Part shown: positions 27,831 through 40,733 of the stretch, piece by piece | Numbering within the stretch: the first letter of the stretch is position 1 | Layout of the letters: each line of letters opens with the position of its first letter | NCBI RefSeq assembly: GCF_030463565.1 | Contig: NC_134643.1 | Coordinates: forward strand, 41,578,221 to 41,642,220 | Source of the DNA: Pelecanus crispus | Taxonomy: Eukaryota; Chordata; Aves; Pelecaniformes; Pelecanidae | DNA: 64,000 bases | Reading direction: 5' to 3' | The notes under the pieces: model-generated | The model's input: only the letters and a program-made list of their open reading frames with translations | Database searches by the model: none | Told to the model about the DNA's origin: nothing | Made by a program: the position numbers and the translations under genes

Positions 27831-30800
27831 ATGGGGCAGTTTACCATCACCCACCATCTCACCACAAGGGACTCTTCATTCCTTTTACTGTGCTTAATTT
27901 ACTTGTAATTAAATGCCAAATCCAGCTGGTCTGCTTCATCTTAAATCTGTCAAACTGACTGATCAGGCCTGAGGTGTCCTAGAGCAGGTGAGAGGCTGTG
28001 GCCCAATACTGTAACCTGGACCCCATATTCAGAAACTGCTCTCCGAGGCTGGCATCGTGCCCCCCACCATGTGGCTCGTCAAGGCAGATGTGCCTCATCA
28101 CATAACTCCACGCAGCTGTGGCTGGTCTTGGGGAAATTTGCACTAGCGTATATGAAACTAGAGGGAAAAAAAGTATCCAGCTACAAAGAGGGTCACATTA
28201 CTTTGACTTGAGAGCTTAGATGACTACATCCCTGCCGCTGAAAGCAATCCAGGATCTGTGAATTCACTTGTACATATAGATGTTTGGCAGATGCATCAGA
28301 GAAAAATATGTGACTCCGCTATACATCATTAATAGGTTAGTTTATCTAAGGTAAGGGACATAATACTGGCTAAGAAGGCCTTTTTCTGCTGTATCAGTCC
28401 TTTGAAACTGATTTGGAAGCAATTCAGATTTTCATTCAGATTCAGTGTTCATTTCCAATAAATTTATTTTCAGTACCCCTTATATTTATGCTTCTTTCAG
28501 CCTGTTTTCCTTCCATTTGGCAATCTGCATGTGCAACTCTAGCTGTTAGCTGTTGGGCCTGGTTGCTGCAATGGGAACGGGCTGAGGTCTTAAATTATGT
28601 TTGAGAGCTTGATCCCACTTGAATAAAATCAAGGAGAGCTTTCCATTAACTTTAACATGAACAGCAGAGAAATCAGCAATGAGGAATATTTTAGTGCTTA
28701 AAAATATCCAGGAAGTTCCACAGCCCTGAACTTCAGTAGATGTATACCACCAGGATGCAAAGATGGGATATAAGGCTGATTTATCAGAATTCAGACTTTA
28801 AAATTAAATTAGTAGATATATTTACCATCAGAGGGACAAATTCTTCCCTTACACACATATTCCTCCTTGCAAGTCTATTGCACTCAAACTCTGTGCTATC
28901 TGTATGAACAAACTACAGTTTTAGTTTGTTTCAGTTTGCCGCCTTATAATTTGCTTTCTCACAGTTCCAGAACTTCTCAGGTGCCATCTCCAAAAGTAGG
29001 GTTTTTGCACTGATAATGGAGGTGTTCTGGGAAAACAGCCTCTTTGTACTAACAGAACAAGTCAGAGACATCCTAAAAGACAGGCTAGTGCAATGCTGTT
29101 TTATAGCATCCTGCTGATTTGCACAAAAACCCTTTGTTGATTCCCCTTGGGTTTTTTTAACCTTCAGCTGTGAACTCCCTGGAGGCAGGGACCCTCTCTT
29201 TTTAATTGTATGGAAACTCCTTAGCTCAAGAGGAATGCTACTATGAGCAAAGGACAATTTTGAAACTTTGTGAAGCTGCAAATGTTAGGTGGCGAGACCT
29301 TTCCCTGTGGTGATGTGTGCTTTCTCACACAAATGGTCCCCCCAAAAGTTGGCTGGACTCCTGCTGAGAATAAATGCTTACCATTGCAAATAAAAGCTGC
29401 GATTGAGACCTTAACGCTTTACTGTTAGCAAGCCAGACAATAATTCATTTGTACTTGATTTTTCATTAACTCCTTTTTTGCTGGGAATCTTCCCAGGGCT
29501 TTTTCTAGTTGTATTAACCCTAAGATCTTTATCTTCCATGTGCTTTTCTTCTATATGAAGGGAAAAAGTGAAACCACATGAAACTGGGCAACGTACCAGA
29601 AAACATTTATGAAATTTCTGGTGAAGTGTTTTGGCATAACTACATAACAATAACATACTATATTCATTAACTTGAACAAACAAACCCGATAGATTATTAA
29701 AAAACAAAACGAAGAAGAAAGTACAGATGCGGTGTAACTTTACACTTTGACAATGCAGAGGACAGATTTACCAGCTTGTTTACTGCTTCTCTTGATGAAG
29801 GAGAAGAGCTAACCCAAAGACCATAGGCAGGATCTATGGCAAAGAACATGGGGGGAAATCCCAGTCAATTCAGGTCTCACCGGTGCCAGTAAACTAGCAA
29901 GATCCAGAGCACTGTTAAGGATATGGCATTTGCAACCATTTAATTGACATCTAGTTAAACCTGGTGATGGTAAAGGTAATAGATGCTCAGCAGAGCACTG
30001 AGGTTTCTCCTGAAGTGACAGGAATGTATTCCTCATTTACCCTCCTGCAAGCATGGACCAATCATTGGTCTACAAGTATTTGCCTCTCTTTTTTTTCAGA
30101 AAATACATGGTGTCACACAGCACACAATAGTGTATGCTCTGTGCAATAGTAGGAGGGAGAAACTCACTTGAGTGACTGATTTGTCCAAGCATTCTCCAAT
30201 GCTGAGCTGAATTCAAGTTATGTAGGCAAACCTCTACCATACAAACAATCTGCCTCGACCATAAGCAAGCTAGCTTGAACAGTAGAAGCAATAAAGCTCA
30301 ATTCATGTGGCAGTCCAGGGAGAATATTTTATTGCACTTCTGAGGATAAATTTATCTTCAGGTAAAACTGCAGGCTGATTTATTTTGCAAAAACGTCTCT
30401 GCGCTACGCTGCCTGTGCTTGTTAACATGCAGCTTGCTCAGGCCACCTCTTTGCAGGACCACACTGTGGGACACAGACATATCCTAAATGCATGTGTAAG
30501 ACCAGTTCCCTCCCTGGAGAAGGGACACGGCAAATGGGAGGTGGGAGAAAGAAGAAACATCAGCTCCACACAGCTCACAAATCACAAAAGAAGAGGAACC
30601 GGGAAGAAGGAGAACCAGGAGCTCAAAACTGTTTAGATGCAGGTTAATGTGCCAAGTAAATGCAAATCAGATTGTTCAGAGATGAATGCCGCATGGTCGT
30701 GGGTAAGGGGAGGAAAGGACCACTCAGGGTCACAGCTCCTCTGCTGTTGTATAAGGGGGAATGTACCCACCTCGGTCCTCCCAGTAAATCCATCTCGGAG

Positions 30801-33800
30801 CTTTTAAAGGCATTTATTTATGCTTGTTCAGAATACTGGGTCTCATGAGACAATTAAAAAAGACTGATGGAGCATTTCTAAAAGTCCAACAGCTATTTCA
30901 AATATGAAAGAACAAAGACTAGGCTGGGATTCAGGGATCTCACAGAGTAAGAAAGCATTCGCAGTGAAGGAAGCGCAAGTGGGCTGTGTTTCCTACATTA
31001 AAGCAGATTAGTTGTGAAAGAGTGATGGGTTTTGTGCATTTTTTATTCCTTCTCATGTGAACTTGTACATCTGTTAGACGTTTGTGTACTAGTTTATAAG
31101 TAGTGGAGCTATTTAAGATGGTAAGACATACAAATACCCCAAAGGGAACAAGTATGTTAACATGTACAGCTGTTATGAAACTGGCATTTTCTGTGCTAGG
31201 CCAAAAAATTATCATTGTTGTGGCATTGCCACTAATTCAGAATGAATATAAATGTTGAAAATATTATTTGATTTATCATACAATGAAGATCAGATCTGTA
31301 AAAATTCTTCTCTTTTTTTCCTCTTAAATAGAGTGGTTTTAAGCTTTCCACTGCACTTCGTTCCAGCGGTTCCTCCTGAGTTGAGTCTCACATCTTGTGG
31401 AATACCCTGATTTGATCTAATTGCAAGGAATAATTTCCCATTCTTATATATTGAGGTATTTTGGAAGAGGGTTTTGTTTTTGTTTTAAATGCAGTCCTGC
31501 TGTTGCAGCTCATGTTTGTTTTCCCTAAGAGAAATGAACAATGCCTAAAAAATGGGTAAGAATTGCAATACTCCCATCCCTACACTTTCTGTCTGCCCTT
31601 TGATTAATTACCGTGTTGCAGAGCTTGGTGATGCTTTACAAGGAGCTGAAGTGAGCTGACCATTGTGGAGGAAAAAAGGCTGACAACAGAAAGCAGTGGC
31701 AAAGTGGGAAGGCATGAGGGTGAGAGGCAGAAAAAAGCCATGAGCAAATTTAATCACCAAAGTCCAGTATGGTGAGCCCTGTGCCCTCTCCTGTCTAACC
31801 CAAAGCGTGTGCACTTTGCTCAGAGGACCTTAAGAAAGCCTTGCAAGACTGTAAGAGACAAAAATCGGTCCCTTATAACACAGGAGTGACTTAGGCTCTT
31901 GAGGAAAGCTCTTGGGCTGTGAATCCCATGCAGGAGCGAGGTGGATGGTGCACCCATGCCTGTCCTGGCAGGGTGCCCACCTGTTTGCCCACGGGGCATG
32001 GGCTGTGGCCATCTGTGCCCTTATGGCCCCCATGCTCCACTTGGAGGACAGCTTACCTGCGCCCCTGCCTTGGGTTTACGAATTCCTCTTCACCCCAGCC
32101 CCTAATATGGCAGTGCTGAGCGTCACGATGCTCAGCCCCTTGGCACACTTGTCTTAAATCAAATGAAAATAGAAATCAAATGCAGGAAGACCGGCCCAGT
32201 GCTTACAAGTTTTATCAGGACTTGTGCTGCCTGCGGTGGTCTCCCATCCCAAGGGAGAGCCTGTCAGCTGGTTATAGAGATGCGCAGAGAAGCTCATCCC
32301 ATCCTGCTGAGGATTTTGATGTCTCAGCATTCATTTTGTCACCAACTCAAAGGAAAGCCCTGAACTCCACAGCAGCCCAGCTGCCTGATTCTGCTCAGTG
32401 CCTGCATCTGTCCAGGCTGCCTTCCTCGTTAATGGGAAAAGACGCACACTTCTGCAGAGGGATTTGTCTCACGTGAGGTTGAGATGGATCTGGACCGAGC
32501 TGCTGCCAAGGCTCCCAGAGCCCCAGTTTTCCTTCAGGCTCTGCTCCCAACAGCTGAGAGAGGATGGGGAGCAGGGAACCCAGGCCACAGGGTAATTGGC
32601 CTCTGCTGAGAAAGTTGAAAGCAAGCTAGACATTTTGTGATGGAAATTTTTCTGCTTACCATCAATCCCCCAGCAAAGTCAGGCCATCCATGTGGAAAGT
32701 TTTGATTGTGATAGTCAACGAAGAAATATGCCATTGAGTAATTTCTGATCTGGCTTTATTTGCAGTTGTTGTCCTGAAACGTAGCTTTTTGAACATTGAT
32801 GAGAATACAGACTTATGAGCCAGATGTGGCCAGCGGGAGAGGACAACTTAACTGTCTGAGCCTACCTTTATTTCTTGTACTTGTAGTTCAAGTATGATAT
32901 CATGAGCCCCTATTTCTTAATATCTGTCTGCTTATACCATCCCCCATTTCCAGCTGTGGACTAGCAGATTGCTGGAAATGGGTGGATGCTCATCTTAACC
33001 AAAAAAGAGACATCAGAAACAAACTGGATTAACGCTGAGAAGGGGAGGTTCATTTTTTAAAGGATACTTGTGCTTGTCACAGTAGAATTAAGAAATCTCA
33101 TTCCTCTCACTTGATATATGGCATGTTCCTACTCCTGTACATCTGTCCGGATACATGCCTAAGCAGCGTATTTTCAAAGTGTCCTTGAAAGTGGCTCATC
33201 TTTTGTGCATGAGTTACAGGATGATAAAGTCTCTGTAATAATCATTTATTGTTTCCAATTTCCATCTGTATCCGGGTGTAATGTTCACAAATTCAAAAAG
33301 CTGGAACAGGCAGGTATTGGCTAAGTAGCCCACCTGGCTCCACTTATCCCCCTTTCAAATTAGAGGCAATGTAACCCAAAACCTCTATCTTCTGCTTTTT
33401 AACATTTCACACAAACTCATTTGGGAAATTTATTGTGGCTTTAAAAAGATCTGACTTTTTTATTTGGTGCGTCACACTGCAAGAACAGTACAGTACCTGT
33501 TAGCCAGATGGTACAGGAATAACAGGCCAAAAGGTACCAGATTTCTTATTTAGAGTCTGCTGTGAAACATGCATATCAGATTCAGGTGATATTAATGAAA
33601 AAATAATGCTGGAAAAGTTACAAGCCATTATTCCATGCAGAAATGGCATTTTTCCCCTTTTACAAGCACTCTCAAGTTAAATAAGCTTTGAACTTTCAGA
33701 TCTTTCTGTTTGCGGGGGTTTGCTTATAACAGTCATGTAGCCAATATGACGACAAGTTTGGAACAGGCCCAGGTATTTTTAATCAGTGAGACCATGCTGC

Positions 33801-34169
33801 AATGTATGAAACAGATTTAAACTGCTTTTGCCTTTACATGACCAAAATTTTCTCTAACTTAATATAAAATCAGTGTAACGAACTGACCAAATTCCAGGAA
33901 AATTTACTGCTCCTTAGCAGGCTAGGCTGCATTATAATCTTAATTGTCCGCCCTAATATGATCTTGCGAGGGGTTTATGAAAATCAATTTAGTTTTAGAG
34001 ATCGTAAATGGTGTGGCGGCTCTGTCAGCATGAGCGCTATCAAACTGCTTTACTGTCATATCAAAATTAATATCCAGTTTTCTTTCTTGTTGGTATTAAA
34101 CCGGACCAGATGTTTGCTTTGAGTTTGTAAACCCCTAGTAACAGTGACAAACAGGATGAAAGTCATAGG

Positions 34170-34290
34170 GGAAAACAACCCCAGCGCCGGCACTCGGAGC
34201 CAGTCAGTCCCCACCCCGCGCTGCTCCCCGCTGCGCACGAATAAGCCATCTCTCCCACGGGGTTGTTTGCTCGCTCGTTCGGTTGTTTGT
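34170..34290. other. Small CpG-rich patch
   Basis: About 120 bases contain a cluster of CpG dinucleotides (for example CCAGCGCCGGCACTCGG, CCCCGCGCTGC, GCTGCGCACG and GCTCGCTCGTTCGG). The surrounding sequence is CpG-poor and A+T-rich. It is too small for a standard CpG island but could mark a promoter or enhancer core. No transcript can be assigned. Confidence 0.35.
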
Positions 34291-34529
34291 TTGTTTGGAG
34301 GGAATTGGGTTAGAGTAGCTCAACTTCAAATGAAAAACACATCCTAATCTAGCGGGACCTGCACTGGAAATAATGCATCAGAGCGTCCTGGCCCTTTCTG
34401 AGGCCTGATCTGCACTAAAGTTTGGCCGCCGGAGCTGTGCTTCAATTAGGAGTTTCCAGACTTGCTGACACAGTCATGCCAGCAGAGCCCTAGCGTAGAT
34501 GGGATCTGCTGGGAAACAGTTTCTTTTGG

Positions 34530-35249
34530 TCATCTTGTGTAGTTCCTTTGGGGAACACTCTCTGCTTTTCTCCTTACAAGGGCTTGTTCCTTTAGACGTG
34601 CCGTCAGATCCTTCCCAGCCCAGCCAACACCACAGTTCACCATGTCCTCAGCCCCTGTGACTTCTCCCCTCTTCGCATCCATGGTGGCCACCACAAGTGA
34701 CACGGTGGGATGCGTGGGGTCACATCTAATCACAGGGACGCACTGAACCCAAGTTACAAGTAAGTTTCCTGCCATGACCATGGGGTCAGTGAGAAGAGGC
34801 GACGAAGCTGCAGAGAAACTCTAAAACTAAGAGGAAGCTTCAGGTAGACCTGCTCCAAGATGTTTGATCCTCCCTCATGTTCCCCCCTCTCAAATAAGCC
34901 TGCACACCACCTCAAGAGCCAGTATGTCACTATCTCCAAACTACTGGCACCATTTCTTTCTTCTTTCCTCCTAGGGAGACCTTTGGCATTCCAACACTGT
35001 CCCAGTTCAGTATCACCAGCAGGCACCTGACTCACCCCCCTCAAAGACTCCTGTTGCTGGGGCTTTCAGCCTCTTCATGAGCAGGTCCTCCTGACCGTGG
35101 GGGCTGACCAGCCCCTCACAGGCCCTTTCTTGCTCCAGTAAACTCACCGCAGATCTTGCCTGTTGGTCTTCGAATTCACCACCTAGGAAGCAGCCAGTTA
35201 CAAGTGAGACCCACACATGGGGTGACTCTGGGGTTTTTAGGCCTACCAA
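34530..35249 (-). other. G+C-richer block with three consecutive minus-strand frames, unidentified
   Basis: Three open frames of 78, 96 and 83 codons follow one another on the minus strand (35249-35013, 35044-34754, 34781-34530) with small overlaps. The base composition is clearly unlike the A+T-rich flanks. I recognise no domain and no mobile-element family. It could be a decayed mobile element, an old gene fragment or chance. Confidence 0.25.
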
Positions 35250-37908
35250 ATAAATATAAAATTAAATGAATGCATAAACCTACCTTCATTTAATAAAAAA
35301 GTTAACTCTAGTGATGGCGGAGATATGCAAAATAGCTACAAAACCTAATTGCAGCAGGAGGAAGTGTGCAACACACCTGATCTCAGCTGCTATTAACATC
35401 TGTGTAGGATGTTCTTGCTACATAACATGGAAAATGGTAATTCCTATAATTTTCCTGTTTTATAGGAGCATAGTTTACCTGACTTGTGAGATAAGATAAT
35501 GAGCTGAGGTATTAATTTAAAGTGATATAAGAAACTGTTAGTTTCAATAAGGACAGAATTATATCTTTAACTGTGAATTTACAGTGTTTTCCAAATTTAA
35601 GACAGGCCATTTTAAACATGACCAAGGAAAAAACAAAGATGAAAAAAGGGTGCCTTTTTAACTTAAAATAATATTGACATAATTTTCTTGAATTTTCACA
35701 TTATTTTGAAAAGACCTTCAAAACAAGGCTGTCAAGATGTTATTAATAAGGTGTAAAATGGCTCATATGTTAACTTCATAGTTCATTACAAATTAAAAAA
35801 AAAAAAAGAAAAAATAAAGAGAAGTCATTTCTGCAAAGTAAATTTAGCTTAAGTGCATTATTATTTTTTGCAGCAAAATGAGTCATTGGCGTAAACCTGT
35901 GAATATTTTCCGGTTTTCCATGGTTTGATGAAAATTAGACATATTCCGTTAAACTCATATGATGAATGTGCAAAATCATTTGAAACAGAAAGGAAAAATA
36001 TATCTGAACAGGCTTTTTTGCAGCGAGATTTAAACTGCATACAGCTTCAGTCAGAAGACTTGGAAGGCAGCTTAAGTTCTTTGAGCTATTGGACAGAAGG
36101 CCAAAGCCCTCAGCAGAAGTAAATTGGTATTGCTCCACCGAACACATTGGAGCCGTGCTAATGGCAAAGGAATCATGCTGATTGACATCAGATGAGGATT
36201 TGGCCCCGTTTCGTCTCCTGGGTGAATGAGATTTTCTGTGTTGAAGAGAAGATTATTATTTCACAAATGGCACAGCACTGTCGCCCTAAACACTAACTCT
36301 CTTTTTAAAACTGTTGATTCCCAAAGATTCCTTAATCTAAATCAGGGTAAATAGGACAAAACAGGTTTCCATTTCCTAAGATCGTGATGTGGCGCTCTTT
36401 GTTGCTAGTCTGAGCTTGCACAAGTTCACTGTATCTGCTTGAACATGGACTCCTGCCTGTGAATGTTGTCTGGCCACCAGACCGATACTCTTCAATTTTT
36501 GTTAGAAAAAATAGATGCATTCCTAAGAAACCAACACTTGCCGTTTTAGCAGTTTAAGTGTTTACAATTAACAAGTACCATCCTCTGCAGAATTCTGCAG
36601 CTTCAGAAAAGAACAACAACACATGATTTTAAAATCTGTGAAATGATGCTTTTATCTTACTAGTTCACTTGTTCTGCAAATCCATCTCATCTGCTACCAC
36701 CTCACCTGTCCCCCAGAGTCCTCAACTCTTAGTTCTGCTCTCTAACATTTGCAAATATATACAGAAAAGTCAAAATAACAAATTATAAGGTGACAATGAA
36801 AGCTTATTTTCCATGCACAGTGCTAATCCATACTCCAGTGGGGTGGATGTTTCTTGGCTGCAGGCAGATGCTACGCTTTGAAGTATGGCTCAAGTGCTGA
36901 GCTGTATCTTGTGCTTGACAGCAGGCTGCTGGCATGGAGGCCACTGTAACCCATATCTCTAGTGATGACTTGCATATTTTTCAGTGCATCTGGGCCCTAA
37001 TAATTGTATATCCTTGTTAGAATTTGTCACACTCCAGGCTACAAGCAACCTCCTGAGCTCTACAAAGTGTGTAGCAACACCATTACATTGGTCAGAGTAA
37101 TAAGACACATACCACATACAAGATATATGCAAGACATAAACCCTGGAGAACCAATTGAAAGTAAAAGCCTGGGGTCACAATTTTTCCATGTGTCCTATGG
37201 CTCTATTGCTGCAGAAAACTGTCTTGTGCATATGGATATGCCTCAGGACAATGCATGAACATTAACTAAGGTAGCCCTTGCTGCCTTGCTTTCACCCGAG
37301 TTTCAAACTACCCGGCATTTTCCATGCCAAAATAATTTTGCTCCCAGGTGCCTGACAAAGTCTCAAAATAGAAAGTGTAGCTGAGCAGCATTTTGCAACC
37401 TTAAAATATTTTAGTTATTCCCTTCCTTACAGCCTTCTCCCCCTTTCTGCTGCCTATGAAATTAATTTAGTCCTAATGCCTGTGGCTTTTCTGATTCCCT
37501 GTCACATCTTCATGTGAATAAGTCACTGAAGTCCACAAGATCCACAAGAGCATTTGTGTGTGTTCCTCAGTCTCACAGTTGGATCAACTGCTTCAGACCA
37601 CAGACTATATATACTGTGCTCTTATTTCCAGCATGGTGTGAAGCCAGTGTGAAGCTCTATTAGCATTCCTAACAGCACATTACCTGGATATCTAACTTAT
37701 AGCAGGGTTTTGACACAATCATTCTGTTGTAAGCATAAACCAAACTTTTCTGGACTTCTAATTTTTCTATCTAAGCAGCCTGTTGCAATAACCCAGGTAA
37801 CTAGTGATAACAAATGGTAAGTGATAACAAATCCTCTTCTAGGGACAAGGGAGTGAATCAAGAGCCTTAAAGTAAATCATCTCACTAGCTCTGGTCAGGT
37901 GAGGAAGA

Positions 37909-38580
37909 AATCTGCACCTGGGATGGGGCAACCCCCAATATCAATACAGGCTGGGGGATGAAGGGATTGAGAGCAGCCCTGCAGAGAAGGACTTGGGGGT
38001 ACTGGTGGATGAAAAGCTGGACATGAGCCAGCAATGTGCGCTTGCAGCCCAGAAAGCCAACCGAATCCTGGGCTGCATCAAAAGCAGCGTGGCCAGCAGG
38101 TCGAGGGAGGTGATTCTGCCCCTCTGCTCTGCTCTGGAGAGACCTCACCTGGAGTGCTGCATCCAGCTCTGGGGCCCTCAGCACAAGAAGGACATGGACC
38201 TGCTGGAGCAGGTCCAGAGGAGGGCCACAAAAATGATCCGAGGGCTGGAGCACCTCTCCTATGAGGCCAGGCTGAGAGAGTTGGGGTTGTTCAGCCTGGA
38301 GAAGAGAAGGCTGTGGGGAGACCTTATTGCAGCCTTCCAGTACTTAAAGGGGGCCTATAGGAAGGATGGGGACAGTCTTTTTAACAAGGCCTGTTGTGAC
38401 AGGACAAGGAATAATGGATTTAAACTAAAGAAGAATAGATTTAGACTAGACATAAGAAAGAAATTTTTTACAATGAGGATGGTCAAGCACTGGAAGAGGT
38501 TGCCCAGAGAGGTGGTAGAGGCCCCATCCCTGGCAACATTCAAGGTCAGGTTGGACAGGGCTCTGAGCAACCTGATCTAG
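37909..38580 (+). pseudogene. CR1 ORF2 C-terminal fragment (reverse-transcriptase polyprotein)
   Basis: This is the C-terminal part of the CR1 endonuclease/reverse-transcriptase polyprotein, read without stop or frameshift up to its own TAG at 38578-38580. Recognisable stretches are [52 protein letters not shown] and the closing [15 protein letters not shown]. The endonuclease and catalytic reverse-transcriptase motifs lie upstream and are absent, so the fragment cannot mobilise itself. An ATG at 37993 is internal to the family protein, not a true start. Confidence 0.9.
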
Positions 38581-38668
38581 TTAAAGCTGTCCCTGCTCAC
38601 TGCAGGGGGGTTGGGCTGGATGGCCTCTAAAGGTCCCTTCCAACCCAAAGCATTCTATGATTCTATGA
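37909..38668 (+). mobile_element. CR1 LINE, 5'-truncated copy
   Basis: This is the 3' end of a chicken-repeat-1 LINE: the last part of the second open reading frame, a short 3' untranslated region containing GGGGTTGGGCTGGATGGCCT, and the tandem end ATTCTATGATTCTATGA (38652-38668). The left end is abrupt, as usual for CR1 copies cut short during reverse transcription. It is the least damaged CR1 in the window. Confidence 0.95.
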
Positions 38669-40494
38669 AATCTGTGGAGGGCTGCCAGGTGTGACACAGG
38701 ACTCAAGGGATACACATGGCCTCATCAAGCAGCAGCTGGAGCCCAGGCAGAAGACCTTAGCGGTCTAAAAGGCACTAAATGCTTTGTCAGGTGACTGAAT
38801 CCCACTTAATTTATCCAATCTTAATTTGATAAATAGATCCACTGAAGTCCAGAACAGATCAGGAAAACTCTGTATTTTCAGTATTTGGAGACATTAGCAC
38901 ATTTGTGATGTGATGGTCATGGTTGTCATACGCAGCAGTACATAAATTGTGTTCCCCTGTGAAATATTATCTAAATATTCTATCTGGTGGCTTGCATTTC
39001 TTGAGTAAGTGTCAATATTCATTTCTGTTTTCATCTCTTTGTACATATTTTTCATTTCTGCCTACCTAGTTCCAGGCTTTCTAATACATTTCTGTTCCAA
39101 TACAACTTAAAGTGATAACCATCAGACAATAGGCATGAATTCAAACCATGGGTCTGCAAGCACAGAAAGTTTATGCTAACTATATCACCTATTGTTTCAT
39201 GCTTCAGGAATGGCTGTCATATGACCAGAAACACATCAGGTGTCCCTCTTGGAAGGTATAAAGGCCACTCGACCTGCTTACAAAATTCTCCACACCAGCA
39301 TGAAACCCATGACAGTTGTTCCTTTTACATAACGTTGTTGTGGTTACTGCAGTTAGAGCCACGCATTATTAAAATTGACTTGCATTATTAACATCAACTT
39401 ATGGTCACTGCCAAATTAGTCGTTTGAGAATATTTGAAGCAGAGCCAATTTCAGCTCTGAGAAACTGCTCTTGAAGTCTTTTGTCCACAACTTTTTGCAC
39501 CTGTAGCACATCTCCTATCCTAAAGCCACAGGCATTTTTTTTTCCTCAGATGGTTTGTGTATTTCTTTGTATCTATATTTTAAAAATTATGTTTAAACAA
39601 GTTAGCCACACTGTACTCCAGAATGGCCTCTTCATTCTATTGATTCAAATCCTTTTTCCACTGGCTGAAAGACTGAGAAATAATAATACAAAGAAGGTAA
39701 TAGCAGGAAGTTCCCTGTGTCACAAGAGTCCATGTGTAGAATGAGAGCAGAATCTTAAATCACAGGGAGAAGGTAATTCATCATAATTGTTTGTGCTATG
39801 GTATTAAGCATGTCAGAGATAGCACATCTGGATCCTTTGTACCACGATCACAATACCCAAAACCGTATCTGACAGACAATTTCCTGCACTTAATGTGATG
39901 AACTCTCTCAGAATCTGGAATGTCTCTTAGAGCAGAGGACATTTTTGAAATCCAACCACTATAAAACAAGCCCTCATTTCCTTCCCATTTCAGCACACTC
40001 TGTTGTGTTCAGTAGTCTGTAATTTCTCATTTGTGCTGACAAAGAGTCCCGTCCATGATCAGTTTAGAAGAGGCTCCAGGGATCCATCATGCTTCCCATC
40101 AGGTTGGGTTGTAAACTTCTGTCTTGTCACCCCAATCGCATTCCGGTTAATGTAATTCACATTCTGGCTCCCTGAATTCCTCTCCCAGTTGCAATTAGGT
40201 ATGACGTTCTCATTCACTTCCTTTTCTGATGTTCTAAGCCCTGTTGCCACATGATCCTTACTCTCCAGCCTGTCTGTTTGCCTGTCTATAAACATATATG
40301 GAACTGCAATAGCCCAGGTATTGAGGCAGCGTGCTCCCAACTCCTTTGCTACAGCGATGGCAGAAGTCATTGCAATTAGCTTCCTACACAGTAATGCAGT
40401 GCTAGTATATTTCTTTGGTATATTCATTCCTATTCCTATTCACACCATTGCTATATACTTTTTATTAAACAATTTCCTCAGTCATTGCTTTTCT
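38669..40494. other. Intergenic stretch, no gene recognised
   Basis: The stretch is unique-looking A+T-rich DNA between two CR1 fragments. It holds only short chance frames. Confidence 0.6.
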
Positions 40495-40733
40495 TAGAAT
40501 CATAGAATCATAGAATCATCTAGGTTGGAAAAGACCTTTAAGATCATCCAGTCCAACCATTAACCTACACTACCAAGCCCACTCTAGACTAATCAAGGGT
40601 AGACCAGACTAAACCATATCCCGAAGTGCCACATCTACCCGTTTTTTAAACGCCTCCAGGGATGGTGACTCCACCACCTCTCTGGGCAGCCTGTTCCAAT
40701 GCCTGACCACCTTCTTGAAAGAGTCTGTTTTAG
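40495..40733 (-). mobile_element. CR1 LINE 3' fragment, minus orientation
   Basis: The plus strand begins with three tandem copies of AGAATCAT, the complement of the CR1 3' end. It continues with CR1 consensus-like text such as ATCATCCAGTCCAACC, TCTCTGGGCAGCCTGTTCCA and CACCTTCTTGAAAGAGTCTG. The fragment covers only about 240 bases of the LINE 3' part and has no open frame. Confidence 0.93.

Larger units (their letters stand above)
19818..37908. other. Intergenic stretch, no gene recognised
   Basis: The stretch is mostly A+T-rich unique-looking DNA without a recognisable gene, RNA gene or mobile element. Notable blocks listed separately are a purine-rich block (27480-27830), a small CpG-rich patch (34170-34290), a G+C-richer block with consecutive minus-strand frames (34530-35250) and a distinctive block at 35870-36290. 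Poly(T) and poly(A) runs occur near 20780 and 35798. Confidence 0.6.
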
